Part shown: positions 1 through 9,295 of the stretch, in pieces
Layout of the letters: each line of letters begins with the position of its first letter
Position numbering within the stretch: position 1 is the stretch's first letter
Origin: Chloroflexota bacterium
GTDB lineage: Bacteria; Chloroflexota; Anaerolineae; UBA4142
Length of the DNA stretch: 64,000 nucleotides
Assembly (NCBI GenBank): GCA_023381515.1
Contig: JAMCQI010000004.1
Span: 1-64,000 of the forward strand
Direction of reading: 5' to 3'
Program-made: the position numbers and the translations under genes
Notes under the pieces: generated by a model
The model's database searches: none
Told to the model about the DNA's origin: nothing
Seen by the model: the letters and a program-made list of their open reading frames with translations, nothing else

Positions 1-2123
1 ATCTCATTCGCCGGAAGCGCCCGTGCGGGATTGGGGGACTCGGGAGGCGGACCGGAGGCTTTCCAGTAATCGACGAGCCTTTCCATTTCGGCGTCGGAGA
101 CATAGCAGCCCTGCAGGCGGTGCAGCTTGGACGAATCACTCGCCATGTAGAGCATGTCGCCGCGCCCGAGGAGTTCTTCCGCCCCCGGCGAATCAAGGAT
201 CACGCGAGAATCGATCTGGCTGGTGACGGCAAAAGAGATGCGCGCAGGAAAATTGGCTTTGATGAGACCGGTGACGACGTCGACCGAAGGGCGCTGAGTG
301 GCGAGAATGAGATGGATGCCGGTCGCGCGTGCCATCTGGGCGAGACGGGTGATCGCATGCTCGACCTGGTCGGCCGCAATCATCATGAGATCGGCCAATT
401 CGTCGACGATGATGACATGGTACGGCAGCTGCTCTTCCGGCTTGTCGGCCACCATCTGGTTGTAGGTTTCGATATTGCGGGCACTTTTGGAGGCGAACAG
501 GCGAAACCGATCGTCCATCTCCCGGACGACATTCTGGAGGGCGGCGATCGCCCCGTCGACTTCGGTCACGACCGGCTGGAGAAGATGGGGGATGCCGTTC
601 AGGTTGACGAGTTCGACCCGCTTGGGATCGATCATGATGAAACGGATCTGAGCCGGGGTCATCGTGCAGAGCAGCGTCCCGACGATAGCGTTGATGCAGA
701 CGGACTTGCCCGAACCGGTCGCGCCGGCGATGAGGAGGTGCGGCATAGAGGTCAGATCGGCACAGATGGGCTGGCCCGAGACATCCTGGCCGAGCGCGAT
801 CCTGAGCTTGCCTTTCATATTGGTAAAGATCTCGGACTCGATGACGCTCCGGAGGCTGACCATCGCCACCTGCGAATTGGGCACTTCGATGCCGACGACG
901 CTGCGGCCGGGGACGGGCGCCTCGATGCGCAAGGGGGCCGCGGCGAGCGCCAGTTCCAGGTCGTGCTGGAGGGAACTGATGCGGCTGACCTTGACCTTGA
1001 TGCGGTGGAGCTTGCCGTCGGCGCCGCGAGATTCGACAAAGCCCGGTTCGACGCCGAATTGGGTAATCGTCGGTCCCTGATTCACCTCGATGACCTTGGC
1101 GGGCAGACCGAAATGGGACAGAGTCTCCTCGATGAGGCGGACCCGGTTGCGGATTTCGTCGCGGCTGATTTCCTGTTCTCCGCTCTGTTCGAGTATCTCT
1201 GTCCATTCGGGCAGATGCCACTCGGGGGGAGGCGGAGGGGGCGGTGAGGCGGATTCCTCTCCAATGATGCGCACGGGCAGGGACGACGGGGCGAAGGTCC
1301 CCGAAGCGGAGCGGAGGGCGCCATTCGTACCTACGTCTTCCACTCTTCGATCACCATCCGTCGGCTCGGCTCGTTCTTCTCCATTGTTCCTTGACGGAGG
1401 AGGCGCGAGACGCGTGGGCGCGGCAAGTGGGGGTCGAGGCCGCTCGCGGACCGCCGGTGCGGTCCGGATTTGTACTTGCGGCTGGTGCCCAGGGATGAGG
1501 CGCGGGAGCCGGCGCGGGAGGTGGCGGAGCAAGCGCTGCGGAAAACGACCAAGCGTCCCGGCGGATGTTTGAACGACCGTCACGCCGCCTTGGAGCAGAT
1601 CTGCGAGCGAGACATTGAAAAAGACGATGACGGCGATGATCGCCACGGCGACGAGCGCGAGGAGCGCCCCGGCCTCGCCGAACGCTTGAATGAGCTGCGA
1701 CATGAGCGCCCATCCAACCACACCGCCGCCCTCAAAAGGGCCCGGCTTGCGCGCAGGATTGTCGAACGCGCCGATCCAATGGAAAACGGAAAGGGCGATG
1801 AGAAAGAGACTGGCGAGCGCAATGGGCCGTTCCCAGCCGATATCCACGATCTTGTCGAGTGCATCGAGGAAGAGCCAGACAGCCAAGCCAAACAGGACGA
1901 GAGGCGCCAGGTAGACGCCCCAGCCTAGAGCCCATTGCAGGAACTGAACCCAGGGTGCGAGGAGAAATCCGTCGCTGAGATTAAAGGCACCGAGCGCCGT
2001 GAGCACGGCGAGAATCAAAACTGCAATCCCCGCAATCTCCTCCCAGCGTTCTGGATCAAGTTGGATGAAAGGTCGCGAGCGTCCCTGCTCTCTCGACCTG
2101 GCGCGCGTTTTGCGAGATGCCAT
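1..2123 (-). CDS. ftsK: DNA translocase FtsK/SpoIIIE (3' end outside window)
   Basis: ATP-driven double-stranded DNA pump that clears chromosome ends through the division septum. About 707 residues are visible, and the frame is still open at the window edge, so the C-terminal winged-helix gamma domain lies outside. Residues 1-165 hold four hydrophobic segments expected to be membrane helices. A proline- and arginine-rich linker follows. The motor then has Walker A GATGSGKS near residue 466 and Walker B VIIVDELADLM near 573, followed by the ATQRPS motif typical of FtsK. ATG at 2123 is chosen because the membrane segments start soon after it. A TATAAT element lies 30 bp upstream. Identification is secure; the exact start is less so because the GGAG is very close to the ATG. 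Confidence 0.93.
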   Translation of the reverse strand, partial: MASRKTRARSREQGRSRPFIQLDPERWEEIAGIAVLILAVLTALGAFNLSDGFLLAPWVQFLQWALGWGVYLAPLVLFGLAVWLFLDALDKIVDIGWERPIALASLFLIALSVFHWIGAFDNPARKPGPFEGGGVVGWALMSQLIQAFGEAGALLALVAVAIIAVIVFFNVSLADLLQGGVTVVQTSAGTLGRFPQRLLRHLPRRLPRLIPGHQPQVQIRTAPAVRERPRPPLAAPTRLAPPPSRNNGEERAEPTDGDRRVEDVGTNGALRSASGTFAPSSLPVRIIGEESASPPPPPPPEWHLPEWTEILEQSGEQEISRDEIRNRVRLIEETLSHFGLPAKVIEVNQGPTITQFGVEPGFVESRGADGKLHRIKVKVSRISSLQHDLELALAAAPLRIEAPVPGRSVVGIEVPNSQVAMVSLRSVIESEIFTNMKGKLRIALGQDVSGQPICADLTSMPHLLIAGATGSGKSVCINAIVGTLLCTMTPAQIRFIMIDPKRVELVNLNGIPHLLQPVVTEVDGAIAALQNVVREMDDRFRLFASKSARNIETYNQMVADKPEEQLPYHVIIVDELADLMMIAADQVEHAITRLAQMARATGIHLILATQRPSVDVVTGLIKANFPARISFAVTSQIDSRVILDSPGAEELLGRGDMLYMASDSSKLHRLQGCYVSDAEMERLVDYWKASGPPPESPNPARALPANE

Positions 2124-2152
2124 GGCTCCTGCGATAAACTCGGGATGACGCG

Positions 2153-2158
2153 ATTATA
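2153..2158 (-). promoter_or_regulatory. TATAAT -10 element upstream of ftsK
   Basis: The minus strand reads TATAAT about 30 nt upstream of the ftsK ATG, in the 92-bp spacer between ftsK and the preceding glycosyltransferase gene. No good -35 hexamer is seen at 17 bp. Confidence 0.4.
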
Positions 2159-2215
2159 CTACAGGTAAAGCGAAAGAACGAAAACGCGGAGAGAGAGAGG
2201 GGAGCGATCGTTTGC

Positions 2216-3463
2216 CTAGCATGCGCGCAACAGATGCTCGTAGACGGTCAGCTGCTGCTGGACGATCGTATCCCAGGAAAAATGCTGCGCGAGGTCGCCG
2301 GCGCCTTTCGAGATTCTCGTGCGGAGATCGCGCGAGGCGACCAGACTCTCGACAGCCTGGGCGATTGTGCTCGGGTCATTCGGCGGCACGACGAGGCAGT
2401 TCTCGCCATCGCGCAGGCGAGGGAGTGTAGAGGGCAGAGACGTCGCGGAAGGGACTTGCTCGGATTCCGGTCGAGTGGTGATGATCGGCATGGCGTGGGC
2501 GAGCGCCGCCATGAGCGTGCCATGCCGTAGGGTGGCACCCTCAACATAGGGCAGCACACACATATCCGATGCCAGGAAATTAGCTGTGACAATCTCGGCG
2601 GGAGCATAGTCCGTCCAGAGCACACGCTCTTGCAGGCTCAATTCGGAGACGAGTCCCTGGATGCGTGCGAGGTAAGGCGAATTCGCGGGATCGCTTGCGC
2701 CCACACGCCCGCCGATCATCAAGAGGCGCGGGCGGATCGAACGCCAATGCTCGTCGGTGGAAAGAAGGTGCAGCGCGCGCACAAGCGTCTCGACCCCTTT
2801 ATCCGGATTCACAAATCCGAAATGGCACAAGAGCGTTTCGTCATCGGCGACGCCAAGGCGGGCGCGCCACGCGATCCTATTGTAATCGGGGGGCGGGACG
2901 GCAGGGATGTTAGAACCGATGGGGATCAGGAAAAGGCCGCGCACGCCCCAGCGCTGCAGTTGGCCATAGTCCTGTTCACAAGTCGCGATGGCCGCTGCGC
3001 TCTCGCGGCCCAGTTCACGCGTGACCCAATCTCGCACCGGCCCTGCCTTCGGAAAGAGATAGGGAATGCGCAAGTCGTGGAAGGTGACAACGGACCTGAT
3101 CTTGCTTTCTCTCTTTCCTTTCGGAGGCCGTGCTTGGGAGGAGAGATTGATCCTACGGGGAAGAAAGTTGATCGCGGGATGCATCGCGTACGCGCCGGTC
3201 TGATACTGAATATGAACCACATCGGGTGCAAACTCGCCGATGGTCTTGAGGATGGCGGTGAGAGCGGCCCAGTTCCATTTGCCGATCGCCGGAGAGACGA
3301 CGAAGGGTGCAGGGACAACCGGGGTAGGGGCGCCTACCGATTGTGAGGTGAGTACGCGTACCTCGACACCGCGCGCGGCGAGCCGTGTGGCAATTTCTTT
3401 CGTGTAATCGCCCACACCCCCGTGCATGGGAGGGAACTCGCCGGTGATGAAGAGGACACGCAT
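2216..3463 (-). CDS. GT-B fold glycosyltransferase (GT4-like)
   Basis: Sugar transferase of the GT-B fold, 415 residues, probably acting in cell-surface glycan assembly on the cytoplasmic face. The N-terminus ITGEFPPMHGGVGDY is the usual GT4 glycine-rich opening. A C-terminal Rossmann half follows from about residue 205 (LCHFGFVNPDKGVETL, then MIGG). The donor-site region HGTLMAALAHAMPIITT replaces the more usual E-x7-E, so donor and linkage cannot be named. It starts 4 bp downstream of the KTSC gene stop and precedes ftsK on the same strand. Family assignment is firm; substrate is unknown. Confidence 0.85.
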   Translation of the reverse strand: MRVLFITGEFPPMHGGVGDYTKEIATRLAARGVEVRVLTSQSVGAPTPVVPAPFVVSPAIGKWNWAALTAILKTIGEFAPDVVHIQYQTGAYAMHPAINFLPRRINLSSQARPPKGKRESKIRSVVTFHDLRIPYLFPKAGPVRDWVTRELGRESAAAIATCEQDYGQLQRWGVRGLFLIPIGSNIPAVPPPDYNRIAWRARLGVADDETLLCHFGFVNPDKGVETLVRALHLLSTDEHWRSIRPRLLMIGGRVGASDPANSPYLARIQGLVSELSLQERVLWTDYAPAEIVTANFLASDMCVLPYVEGATLRHGTLMAALAHAMPIITTRPESEQVPSATSLPSTLPRLRDGENCLVVPPNDPSTIAQAVESLVASRDLRTRISKGAGDLAQHFSWDTIVQQQLTVYEHLLRAC

Positions 3464-3467
3464 GAAT

Positions 3468-3707
3468 CTACTTGGTTTTCCTCTGCCGCCTCGGTCGGTA
3501 CAGGCGCCAATAGGGATAGAGATTGCGGATATTGGCGTTCAAATAGCGCCCTTTGGAATCGGCATGCATCAACGCCTTGAATTCGGCCGGCGGCACGTCC
3601 ACGAATTGGTAAATGCCGCCATTGTTAAACACGACTTCGAGAATGCGCTCCGCCTCGTCATAGCCGATGGCGTGAATGGAACTGGATTCGACGGTTACGA
3701 GTTGCAT
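3468..3707 (-). CDS. KTSC domain small protein
   Basis: A 79-residue protein of the KTSC family, named for its Lys-Thr-Ser-Cys-like motif. It begins MQLVTVESSSIHAIGYDE and ends with a basic tail. The family is often found alone or fused to nucleic-acid-related proteins and has no settled function. The start is set by AGAGGA 7 nt before the ATG at 3707; the longer open frame upstream (to 4052) lies inside the neighbouring glycosyltransferase gene and is not credible. Its place between two glycosyltransferase genes gives no functional hint. Confidence 0.75.
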   Translation of the reverse strand: MQLVTVESSSIHAIGYDEAERILEVVFNNGGIYQFVDVPPAEFKALMHADSKGRYLNANIRNLYPYWRLYRPRRQRKTK

Positions 3708-3742
3708 GGGAAATCCTCTTAGAAACCTGGTTTCACCATTCG

Positions 3743-4699
3743 TTATTTTAGCCCACTGGCCAGGACTTGCCAATAGGCTCTCACGCGGGCGGCGCGCAGG
3801 GGGCGCTTGTGGCCGAGCAGCCATTTCGCACCTTCCTCCAGGAGTTGAAAGGCAAACGTGAGGAGGAGAAAGAGACGCAGCACCCCGGCGGCAAACGAGC
3901 CGTGATATTTCCGAAAGAAACGCACCTTGCTGGAATGAAAATAAATGTCGCGTTGCGCGAGCACCTGACCGCTCGACTGCCCCTCGCGGTGGAGGACATT
4001 CGCCGCGGGAAGATAGACAACTTGCCAGCCGGCCCGCTTGGCGCGATAGCACCAGTCCAGTTCCTCCGAATACATGAAAAAGCCCTCGTCCAATCCCCCG
4101 ATCTTTTCATATAGCTCGCGGCGTACGAACATGGCAGCCCCGGTGACCCAATCCACCTCTTGTGCAGCATGATCGTCAGTGTCGAGCATGTAATAGTGGG
4201 CGAGGGTAGCGTTGTGCGGAAACCAAAGTTGTAAGATTGTGGATTCGAAAAAACCGGTCGCGAGCGTCGGAAAGCGCCGGCGAGAGGATTGGAGAGAACC
4301 ATCCGCATACCACAAGCGCGGGCCGATGAGCCCCACCCGTGGATGGCTCTCCATAAAGGTCAGCAGCGCGGCCAGCGCCCCGGGCTGCAGCTCGGCGTCT
4401 GGATTGAGCAAAAAGAGGTAACGTCCCCGCGCCTCGGCGAGAGCTTGATTATTCCCTCTGGTAAACCCGACATTCTCCGAGTTCGCGAGCACTTGCACCT
4501 GCGGGAAATCAACTTGCAGCATCCGGAGGGTGTCATCGCTCGAAGCATTATCGACCACGATGATCTGTGCGTTCAGAGGATGGTGATCGGGCAGAGGCGA
4601 GTCTTTAGCCAGCGCCTCCAGTTCGCCATTAATGGACTGGAGGCACTGCTGGAGCAGATCGCAAACGTTCCAACTGACGATCAGAAAGGAAAGGTCCAT
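3743..4699 (-). CDS. GT2 family glycosyltransferase
   Basis: Inverting glycosyltransferase of the GT-A fold, 318 residues, of the rhamnosyltransferase-like group that works on surface polysaccharides. The N-terminus FLIVSWNVCDLL and the VVDNASSDDT nucleotide-binding loop are typical. The acidic metal-binding motif is in LLNPDAELQPG near residue 100, followed by the acceptor-side EELDWCYRAKRAGW motif. A hydrophobic stretch near the C-terminus (VLRLFLLLTFAFQLL) may bind membrane. It is 12 bp downstream of the prenyl synthase gene, which could supply lipid carrier precursors. Confidence 0.88.
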   Translation of the reverse strand: MDLSFLIVSWNVCDLLQQCLQSINGELEALAKDSPLPDHHPLNAQIIVVDNASSDDTLRMLQVDFPQVQVLANSENVGFTRGNNQALAEARGRYLFLLNPDAELQPGALAALLTFMESHPRVGLIGPRLWYADGSLQSSRRRFPTLATGFFESTILQLWFPHNATLAHYYMLDTDDHAAQEVDWVTGAAMFVRRELYEKIGGLDEGFFMYSEELDWCYRAKRAGWQVVYLPAANVLHREGQSSGQVLAQRDIYFHSSKVRFFRKYHGSFAAGVLRLFLLLTFAFQLLEEGAKWLLGHKRPLRAARVRAYWQVLASGLK

Positions 4700-4711
4700 T
4701 TCCTGGACATT

Positions 4712-5692
4712 CTACAGCGTCCGCTCCACGACATACTGAGCCAGCTCCGTCATGGCCCGACGATAGATATTGTCCGGCAGGATGGCAATCGCATCGATAG
4801 CGGCCTGCGCAAAGCGACGCGCTTCTTGCTCTGACGCGACAACGGCAGGGGAATTACGAATAGCCTGGACCAAGTCCTCCATTTCGTCCCCATCGCGGTC
4901 GCTGCGCTCGAGGAGCGCTTCCACTCGGGGTCCCCGGGGGTCTTGCGCGATGAAATAAAAGACGGGCAGCGTCAGCGTCCCCTGGCGCAAATCACTCCCT
5001 ACCGGTTTTCCCAGAGCTTGTTCATCTGCCGTAAAGTCGAGGATGTCGTCCGCGATCTGAAAGGCCATGCCGAGGTTGTGGCCAAAGGCGGCCAAGGCGT
5101 CAATCTCTGCCTCGGGCGCGCCGCTCAAAACAGCGCCGGTTTCTGTCGCAGCTTTGAAGAGGGAAGCTGTCTTGCTTTGAATGTGGCGAAAGTACTCTTC
5201 GCGGTTCGGCGGCCAATGGACGCCGCCGAAATCCTGACGGATCTCGCCATCGCAGATGATCATGAGCGTGCGCGCAAAGATCCTCATCACGCGCAAATTC
5301 TCAATGCCGGACGCAATATCGGCCGCGCGGGCGAGTAAATAGTCGCCGGCCAGCACGGTCGCCGTGCCGCTCCAGCGCGAGTTGACGGTGGGGCTGCCGC
5401 GACGCACGGGAGACTTGTCGATCAGATCGTCGTGAATCAGCGTGGCGGCGTGGACCAGTTCGATGGCCACGGCGAGGGTCGCGGCTTGGTCCGGGTCCGT
5501 CGGGTGAAACTTGGTCGCGAGCAGCGCGAGCGCCGGCCGAATTCGCTTGCCACCGCTCTCGATCAACGTTTCAAAAACGCCTGAGAGAGGGGCAAAATCA
5601 ACCTGCACTGACTCCCGCAGCAAGGTTTCGACTTGCTGTAGATCGTTCTGAATTGGAGATAGAATGGAATTGGTGCCCAAAAGTCCTCTCAA
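4712..5692 (-). CDS. All-trans polyprenyl diphosphate synthase
   Basis: Head-to-tail prenyltransferase that extends allylic diphosphates with isopentenyl diphosphate to make quinone side chains or related polyprenols. Length 326 residues. The two aspartate-rich motifs are DDLID at residues 88-92 and DDILD near 217; the GGKRIRP substrate motif is at about 47-53. The mevalonate decarboxylase at 55.3-56.2 kb could supply its C5 units. The listed start is a TTG; a second TTG four codons later, preceded by AGAGGA, is an alternative. Chain length cannot be read with confidence. Confidence 0.88.
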   Translation of the reverse strand: MRGLLGTNSILSPIQNDLQQVETLLRESVQVDFAPLSGVFETLIESGGKRIRPALALLATKFHPTDPDQAATLAVAIELVHAATLIHDDLIDKSPVRRGSPTVNSRWSGTATVLAGDYLLARAADIASGIENLRVMRIFARTLMIICDGEIRQDFGGVHWPPNREEYFRHIQSKTASLFKAATETGAVLSGAPEAEIDALAAFGHNLGMAFQIADDILDFTADEQALGKPVGSDLRQGTLTLPVFYFIAQDPRGPRVEALLERSDRDGDEMEDLVQAIRNSPAVVASEQEARRFAQAAIDAIAILPDNIYRRAMTELAQYVVERTL

Positions 5693-5694
5693 TC

Positions 5695-6480
5695 CTACAA
5701 ATGAAACAAGGTTTGGCTGTTCTGTCGTGTCTCTTGCGCGACGACGGAAGCCTCTACACCCAGAACCGCGGCCAGTTCCGCAGCCGCATAGACGACGTAG
5801 GCCGGTTCATTGCGGTGGCCTCGCCGCGGCTGGGGCGCCAGATAAGGCGCGTCCGTTTCGACCAGCACATGATCGAGAGGGAGCTCCTGCGCGACTTGAC
5901 GCAGCCGTTGCGCCTTGGGGAAGGTCAAGTTCCCGGCAAAAGAAATCATATAGCCCAGCTCGACAGCCTGGCGCGCCATGGTCAGGTCGCCTGAAAAACA
6001 GTGCAGCATCCCCATCATCGTCCCCACCGGTCGAGCGGCAGCAGTATGCCGCTGCTTCAAAATCTCCAACAGTTCGCGGTGGGCATCACGGTCGTGGAGG
6101 ACGACCGGCTTGCCCAGTTCTGCGGCCAGGTCCAGATGAGCAAGCAGGTTTCTGGACTGGACCTCTGCAGGTGCGCCGTCGGCATAGTGAAAATCGAGCC
6201 CAATCTCGCCGATGGCGACGACCTTTTCATTCTGCGCGAGCGACCGGATTTCGTTCAGCGCCACTTGATCGAAACAAGCCGCGTGATGCGGATGAATACC
6301 GACGGCGGCAAAGACGTTCGCATATTTCTCGGCGAGCGCGACCGCGATCCGGCTGGAAGCCACGTCGGCGCCCGCTGTCACTATCGCGGTGACGCCGGCC
6401 TCGGCCGCCCTCTGCAGGACGGCGTCGAGGTCCTTCGCAAATGCTTCTTCCTCCAGGTGGCAATGAGCGTCGACGAGCAC
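5695..6480 (-). CDS. tatD: TatD family metal-dependent DNase
   Basis: Amidohydrolase-superfamily nuclease acting on DNA 3' ends, 261 residues, the usual family length. The first metal-binding pair is in VDAHCHLE at the N-terminus. Further metal ligands lie in EIGLDFHY, VLHDRDAH and MLHCFSGD, and the C-terminal signature is ETDAPYLAPQP. It starts with GTG at 6480 and ends 2 bp before the prenyl synthase start, suggesting cotranscription. No partner genes refine its role. Confidence 0.92.
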   Translation of the reverse strand: MLVDAHCHLEEEAFAKDLDAVLQRAAEAGVTAIVTAGADVASSRIAVALAEKYANVFAAVGIHPHHAACFDQVALNEIRSLAQNEKVVAIGEIGLDFHYADGAPAEVQSRNLLAHLDLAAELGKPVVLHDRDAHRELLEILKQRHTAAARPVGTMMGMLHCFSGDLTMARQAVELGYMISFAGNLTFPKAQRLRQVAQELPLDHVLVETDAPYLAPQPRRGHRNEPAYVVYAAAELAAVLGVEASVVAQETRQNSQTLFHL

Positions 6481-6487
6481 GGTCTCT

Positions 6488-7909
6488 CTACTTCAAGCCG
6501 GCCATATGCATTCCGGCGTCCAAAATCTCGCGCCTCTTGTCCTCTTGCGTCGTTTCGACGTAAAAGCGCATGATGGGCTCGGTGCCGGAAAAACGGATGA
6601 TAAGCCAGCCCCCATCACTCAGCAAGTACTTGAAGCCATCCATCGTATTGATGCCGGTCACGCCAAAACCCGCGACCTCTTTTGGATGTGCTTTCTCCAA
6701 GCGCTCTTGAATGGCCTGGCGCTGGTCTTCAGGAAAATCGGTATCAATGCGTTCATAATAATGCGGTCCGACCAGGTCGAACAGGTGCTGCAGGAGCTGA
6801 GTAGGAGTCTTGCCGGTCTGGACGACGAAATCCAACAGGTACAACCCCGCCAGAATGCCATCGCGCTCGGGGATATGCCCACGGAAAGCGTATCCGCCGG
6901 ACTCTTCCCCTCCGATCAGGGCATCCGTCTCGAGCATCTTGGGCGCCACGTATTTGAATCCGACTCCGGTCTCATAGACAGGCACGCCGAATTTCTTGCC
7001 CAGCAGATCGAGCATCGAAGTGGTATTCAGCGTTTTGACGATCGGGCCGCGGTAACCGCGGACTTCGAGCAAGTACAAGGCGAGCAAGGCGTACATTTGC
7101 AGCTGATGAATGAAAACGCCCTTTTCGGTCGAGCCCCCCACACGATCGGCGTCGCCATCGGTTGCAATGCCGAGGTCGGCGTGCTCGCGGAGCACGAGCT
7201 GCATCAGCCCGTCGACGTTCGGCGGAATCGGCTCGGGGTGATCCATCTCAGGAAAGGCCGGGTTGCGGACGTCATGGATCTCGACCACCCGAGTCTTGCC
7301 GCCGGCCAGGATATTCTTGAACCACCCGGCGCCGGCGCCCCACATCGAATCCACCGCCAACGTCACTCCCGCCTGCCGCAGCGGTTCGATATTCACGAGC
7401 GTCCCTATCTTTTTCAGAAAAGCGGGAGCAGGATCAAAGAACTCGACGAGCCCGCGCGCGACTGCCTCTTTCAAAGGCAAACTTGTGACCGCTTCCGGCT
7501 CTGGGATGCACGCCTCGATCTGCTTCAAGCCCTCTGGCGCAATTGCCCCGGCATAGTCCGCGCGCACCTTGAACCCTTCCCAAATCGCGGGGTTGTGGCT
7601 TGCGGTGATATTGATCGCGCCTTCCGTCTTTTTGTCGAGAATGGCGTACGTAATCACGGGCGTGGGTGTGGCTTTATCGACCAGCCAGACCTTGATGCCC
7701 TGGGCCGCGACAACTTCGGCCGCCGCCATCGCAAAGAGGTCGGACTCGAAGCGGGTATCATAACCGATGACTAGCCCGCGCGCGGTCCGGCCGCTGTCCA
7801 CGAGGTATTTTGCCATGCCGAAGGCACAGCGGCGCAGATTCTCAAAGGTATAATCTTCGGCAATGATGCCCCGCCAGCCGTCGGTCCCGAATTTGATGGG
7901 TGCTGCCAT
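6488..7909 (-). CDS. Phosphoglucomutase/phosphomannomutase family protein
   Basis: Alpha-D-phosphohexomutase moving phosphate between C6 and C1 of a hexose, 473 residues. The phosphoserine loop is ITASHNPAIW, the metal-binding loop is TDGDADRVGG, and the C-terminal phosphate-binding loop is RFSGTEPIMR. The start is ATG 7909, preceded by AAGGGGTGAT; a GTG three codons upstream is less likely. With the gmd/rmd pair upstream it may provide mannose-1-phosphate or glucose-1-phosphate for nucleotide sugars, but sugar specificity cannot be decided from sequence. Confidence 0.9.
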   Translation of the reverse strand: MAAPIKFGTDGWRGIIAEDYTFENLRRCAFGMAKYLVDSGRTARGLVIGYDTRFESDLFAMAAAEVVAAQGIKVWLVDKATPTPVITYAILDKKTEGAINITASHNPAIWEGFKVRADYAGAIAPEGLKQIEACIPEPEAVTSLPLKEAVARGLVEFFDPAPAFLKKIGTLVNIEPLRQAGVTLAVDSMWGAGAGWFKNILAGGKTRVVEIHDVRNPAFPEMDHPEPIPPNVDGLMQLVLREHADLGIATDGDADRVGGSTEKGVFIHQLQMYALLALYLLEVRGYRGPIVKTLNTTSMLDLLGKKFGVPVYETGVGFKYVAPKMLETDALIGGEESGGYAFRGHIPERDGILAGLYLLDFVVQTGKTPTQLLQHLFDLVGPHYYERIDTDFPEDQRQAIQERLEKAHPKEVAGFGVTGINTMDGFKYLLSDGGWLIIRFSGTEPIMRFYVETTQEDKRREILDAGMHMAGLK

Positions 7910-7924
7910 GGGGATCACCCCTTT

Positions 7925-9295
7925 CTATGGTATAGTTCGTCGTATGGTGTCGGCAATTGCATTGGCCTCGCGCGTAATGCGGTCGAAATCATCTCCTTCG
8001 ATCATAACGCGCGCCAGATTCTCGGTTCCCGAGTAGCGCAGAACGATGCGCGAGCCGTTCCCGAGAGCCTGTTGCGACTGAGCGACCCGAGCCTGAATTT
8101 CGGGCAGGTCTTCCAGGGGTGGCTTGCGCGGCACGCGTACGTTTACGAGAACTTGGGGATATTTTCGCATCCCCTGAGCCAACGCCGCCATGTCGGCGCC
8201 GCGTCGTGTCATGACCTCGGCGAGCCGCAAAGTCGTGTACAACCCGTCTCCGGTCGTGTGCCCGCCGTCCAGGAATACGACATGCCCTGACTGTTCGCCC
8301 CCGATCTGGGCGCTGAGGGTACGCATGCGCTCGGTCACCCAACGGTCGCCAACCGGCGTGCGTTCCAGCCCCAGTCCCATTTCGGCGAGCGCTTTTTCCA
8401 GCCCGATGTTCGCCATGACCGTCGAGACGACAACGGGCACTTGCAGCCGGTTCCGCTCCGCCAGATCACGCGCAAGAATGGCAAGGACAAAATCGCCGTC
8501 GAAATAGGCCCCGTCGTGATTCACAAAGACGGCACGGTCGCCGTCTCCGTCAAACTGGACGCCCCAGTGGGCGTCGGTCAGCAGGACCGTCTCTCGCAAC
8601 CACTTGGGCTCGAGCGCATCATAGCCCTGGTTGATGTTCACGCCATCCGGGTCGACGTTGAGCGCAATGACCTCGGCCCCGAGTTCGGTCAACACCTGAG
8701 GGGCCAGCTCGAAAGTGGCCCCGTGGTTGCAGTCGACGACGATTCTCTGCCCCTGCAAAAGCAAGCGCCGGCCGACGGCGTCGAGCAAAAAATCCGTATA
8801 GGCGTCGACGGCGTGCGGATAATCGCGGCGGCGGCCCAGGTCAGCCGGAGAAACCTCAGACTCTGCATTTGCTGCCGATTGCGCGAGCGCCTCGACCTCG
8901 TCTTCAAGCACATCCGGGATCTTGAAACCATCGCTGCCAAAGACCTTGATGCCATTGTCCTCATACGGATTGTGCGAGGCGGAGATGGAAATACCGCAAC
9001 TTGCCCCGAGCGCGCGCGTGAGATAGGCAATCCCCGGAGTCGTCAGTATTCCCACGTGCAAGGTGCTCAAACCTTGTGACAAGAGCCCCGCGGCAAGGGC
9101 ATTCTCAATCATGCCGCCGCTCAAACGCGTGTCGCGTCCGATGAGAGCGAATCCGGAAGGATGGTACCCTTCTCGAAAGGGATGCTGCCGGAGCACGGAG
9201 CCGATGCTCGCCCCGATGCGTGTAATGAATTCAGGGCTCAGCGGCCATCGGTTCGCGACCCCGCGGATACCATCGGTCCCAAAGAGTTTAGCCAT
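7925..9295 (-). CDS. glmM: Phosphoglucosamine mutase (GlmM-type)
   Basis: Converts glucosamine-6-phosphate to glucosamine-1-phosphate for UDP-GlcNAc and peptidoglycan. Length 456 residues. The N-terminus LFGTDGIRGVAN is characteristic of GlmM, the phosphoserine loop is ISASHNPYEDNGIK, the metal loop is FDGDGDRAVF, and the phosphate loop is RYSGTENLAR. It overlaps the gmd stop by one base (TAATG), a translationally coupled arrangement. It is distinct from the second phosphohexomutase just downstream. A more generalist phosphohexomutase remains possible. Confidence 0.9.
   Translation of the reverse strand: MAKLFGTDGIRGVANRWPLSPEFITRIGASIGSVLRQHPFREGYHPSGFALIGRDTRLSGGMIENALAAGLLSQGLSTLHVGILTTPGIAYLTRALGASCGISISASHNPYEDNGIKVFGSDGFKIPDVLEDEVEALAQSAANAESEVSPADLGRRRDYPHAVDAYTDFLLDAVGRRLLLQGQRIVVDCNHGATFELAPQVLTELGAEVIALNVDPDGVNINQGYDALEPKWLRETVLLTDAHWGVQFDGDGDRAVFVNHDGAYFDGDFVLAILARDLAERNRLQVPVVVSTVMANIGLEKALAEMGLGLERTPVGDRWVTERMRTLSAQIGGEQSGHVVFLDGGHTTGDGLYTTLRLAEVMTRRGADMAALAQGMRKYPQVLVNVRVPRKPPLEDLPEIQARVAQSQQALGNGSRIVLRYSGTENLARVMIEGDDFDRITREANAIADTIRRTIP

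Noticed and set aside
193..1221. 342-codon minus-strand frame overlapping ftsK
   Set aside because: Arg/Pro-rich shadow frame; the FtsK Walker motifs are in the other frame, which runs without stops from 2123 to the window edge.
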